Source of the DNA: Bacteroidota bacterium
Lineage (GTDB): Bacteria; Bacteroidota; Bacteroidia; NS11-12g; UBA9320
Direction of reading: 5' to 3'
DNA length: 7,578 nt
NCBI GenBank assembly: GCA_024638525.1
Contig: JAHEKB010000106.1
Location: 1-7,578, forward strand
Positions within the stretch are counted from its first letter, which is position 1. Every line of letters starts with the position of its first letter. This document shows, piece after piece, positions 6,937 to 7,578 of the stretch. The notes under the pieces were generated by a model. The model had not been told where the DNA came from, did no database searches, and worked only from the letters and a program-made list of their open reading frames with translations. The translations under genes and the position numbers were made by a program.

Positions 6937-7578
6937 ATGAAAAGAATCGTACTACTAAGTTTGGCAATATGCATGGTACTTGTCAACTTCAAGGCCACAC
7001 CTACAGTAAGGAAGCACGCCTTAATCATAGCTATTGGCGACTATCCAGAGGAAACCAATTGGAAGGATATCTCTTCTGTGAACGACATTGGGCTTATCAA
7101 GAGTGCACTTGGCAAACAGGGTTTTGATCGATTCATCATACGCAAGAATGAAGAGGCGGATAAAGAAGGGATACTAGAGGCCTTTAAAGAATTCGAATCT
7201 GGTTTATCAGCTGGTGATATAGCAGTAGTCCATTTCTCCAGTCATGGACAACAAATTTATGATGAGAACGGAGATGAAATAGATGGCTATGACGAAGCAA
7301 TTGTAGCCTATGGGGCACCAGCCAAATACGATCCGGCGTATCAGGGTGAAAACCACCTATTGGATGAAGAGTTGGGTGAGCTGTTAGATGGCTTGAGAAT
7401 GAAACTGGGTAAGGATGGCGACATACTTGTAACAGTAGACGCTTGTCACAGTGGGACGGCTACCAGAGGAGAAGGTATTACCAGAGGAGGAGTAGCTCCT
7501 TTTGCACCAGAAGGGTATAAACCAGAGCGAGTAGATAAGAAAGAGGTAGGGGTTTTTGAAGTGAGTAAATCTTCTACC
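6937..7578 (+). CDS. Secreted caspase-family cysteine protease (peptidase C14), paralogue of the preceding gene, 3' end outside window
   Basis: Open to the right edge; 214 codons are visible. The N-terminus MKRIVLLSLAICMVLVNFKA is a signal peptide with probable cleavage after residue 20; there is no lipobox cysteine, so unlike its neighbour the product should be soluble in the periplasm or secreted further. Residues 25-178 form the caspase p20-like domain: RKHALIIAIGDY, catalytic His103 (HFSSHGQQ), acidic segment (DENGDEIDGYDEAI), and catalytic Cys170 (TVDACHSG) with Asp168 in the metacaspase S1 position. It aligns almost without gaps to the preceding protein (shared HALIIAIG/KALIIAIG, WKDI, GKQGF/GRQGF, KEGIL, VVH-SSHGQQI, DEAI, SGTxTRG), so the pair is a tandem duplication. 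The p10 part and any DUF4384-like tail lie beyond the edge. An in-frame ATG at 6889 would add 16 residues; I prefer 6937 because it begins a standard signal peptide. Confidence 0.92.
   Translation, partial: MKRIVLLSLAICMVLVNFKATPTVRKHALIIAIGDYPEETNWKDISSVNDIGLIKSALGKQGFDRFIIRKNEEADKEGILEAFKEFESGLSAGDIAVVHFSSHGQQIYDENGDEIDGYDEAIVAYGAPAKYDPAYQGENHLLDEELGELLDGLRMKLGKDGDILVTVDACHSGTATRGEGITRGGVAPFAPEGYKPERVDKKEVGVFEVSKSST

Noticed and set aside
4831..7578. Assignment of the caspases to a type III CRISPR (TPR-CHAT) or cytoplasmic NLR-type defence system
   Set aside because: Both proteins begin with export signals, have no TPR, NACHT or TIR segment in view, and no CRISPR repeats or cas genes are present.

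Overview
The window looks like chromosomal DNA from a member of the Bacteroidota, perhaps a marine or environmental Saprospiria- or Flavobacteriia-like lineage; the rank below phylum is a guess. The evidence is two exact matches to the Bacteroidota housekeeping promoter (TTTG, 19-20 nt, TAnnTTTG), the absence of Shine-Dalgarno sequences before almost every start, moderate to low GC by eye, and a secreted family and lipoprotein style typical of that phylum.

Layout from left to right. Positions 1-735 hold the C-terminal part of formate--tetrahydrofolate ligase, cut by the window edge. A 197-nt AT-rich gap with two weak hairpins and a possible promoter follows. Positions 933-2477 encode an exported protein of unknown function. 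It runs tail to tail, with a 4-nt overlap, into a reverse-strand Xaa-Pro aminopeptidase of the PepP type (2474-3769) with all metal ligands intact. A 79-nt divergent intergenic region carries a near-perfect promoter for the peptidase that leaves almost no 5' leader. Positions 3849-4682 encode an exported protein ending in a cysteine-containing domain of the CFI-box type. A 44-codon small reading frame (4703-4837) then overlaps the start of a 667-residue lipoprotein caspase homologue (4831-6834). A second, paralogous caspase homologue with an ordinary signal peptide starts at 6937 (or 6889) and runs off the right edge.

The left half is ordinary metabolism and peptide turnover. The interesting part is 3849-7578. 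It holds two tandem caspase-like (peptidase C14, metacaspase/orthocaspase-like) proteins, both with the catalytic His-Cys pair and both predicted to leave the cytoplasm, one lipid-anchored and one apparently soluble. Next to them lie a possible small gene and an exported CFI-box protein. That these genes form one functional system is an inference from proximity and orientation only. The second caspase gene has its own promoter, so they are not necessarily one operon.

No rRNA, tRNA, CRISPR array, insertion sequence or attachment site was recognised. No gene-free stretch exceeds 200 nt.
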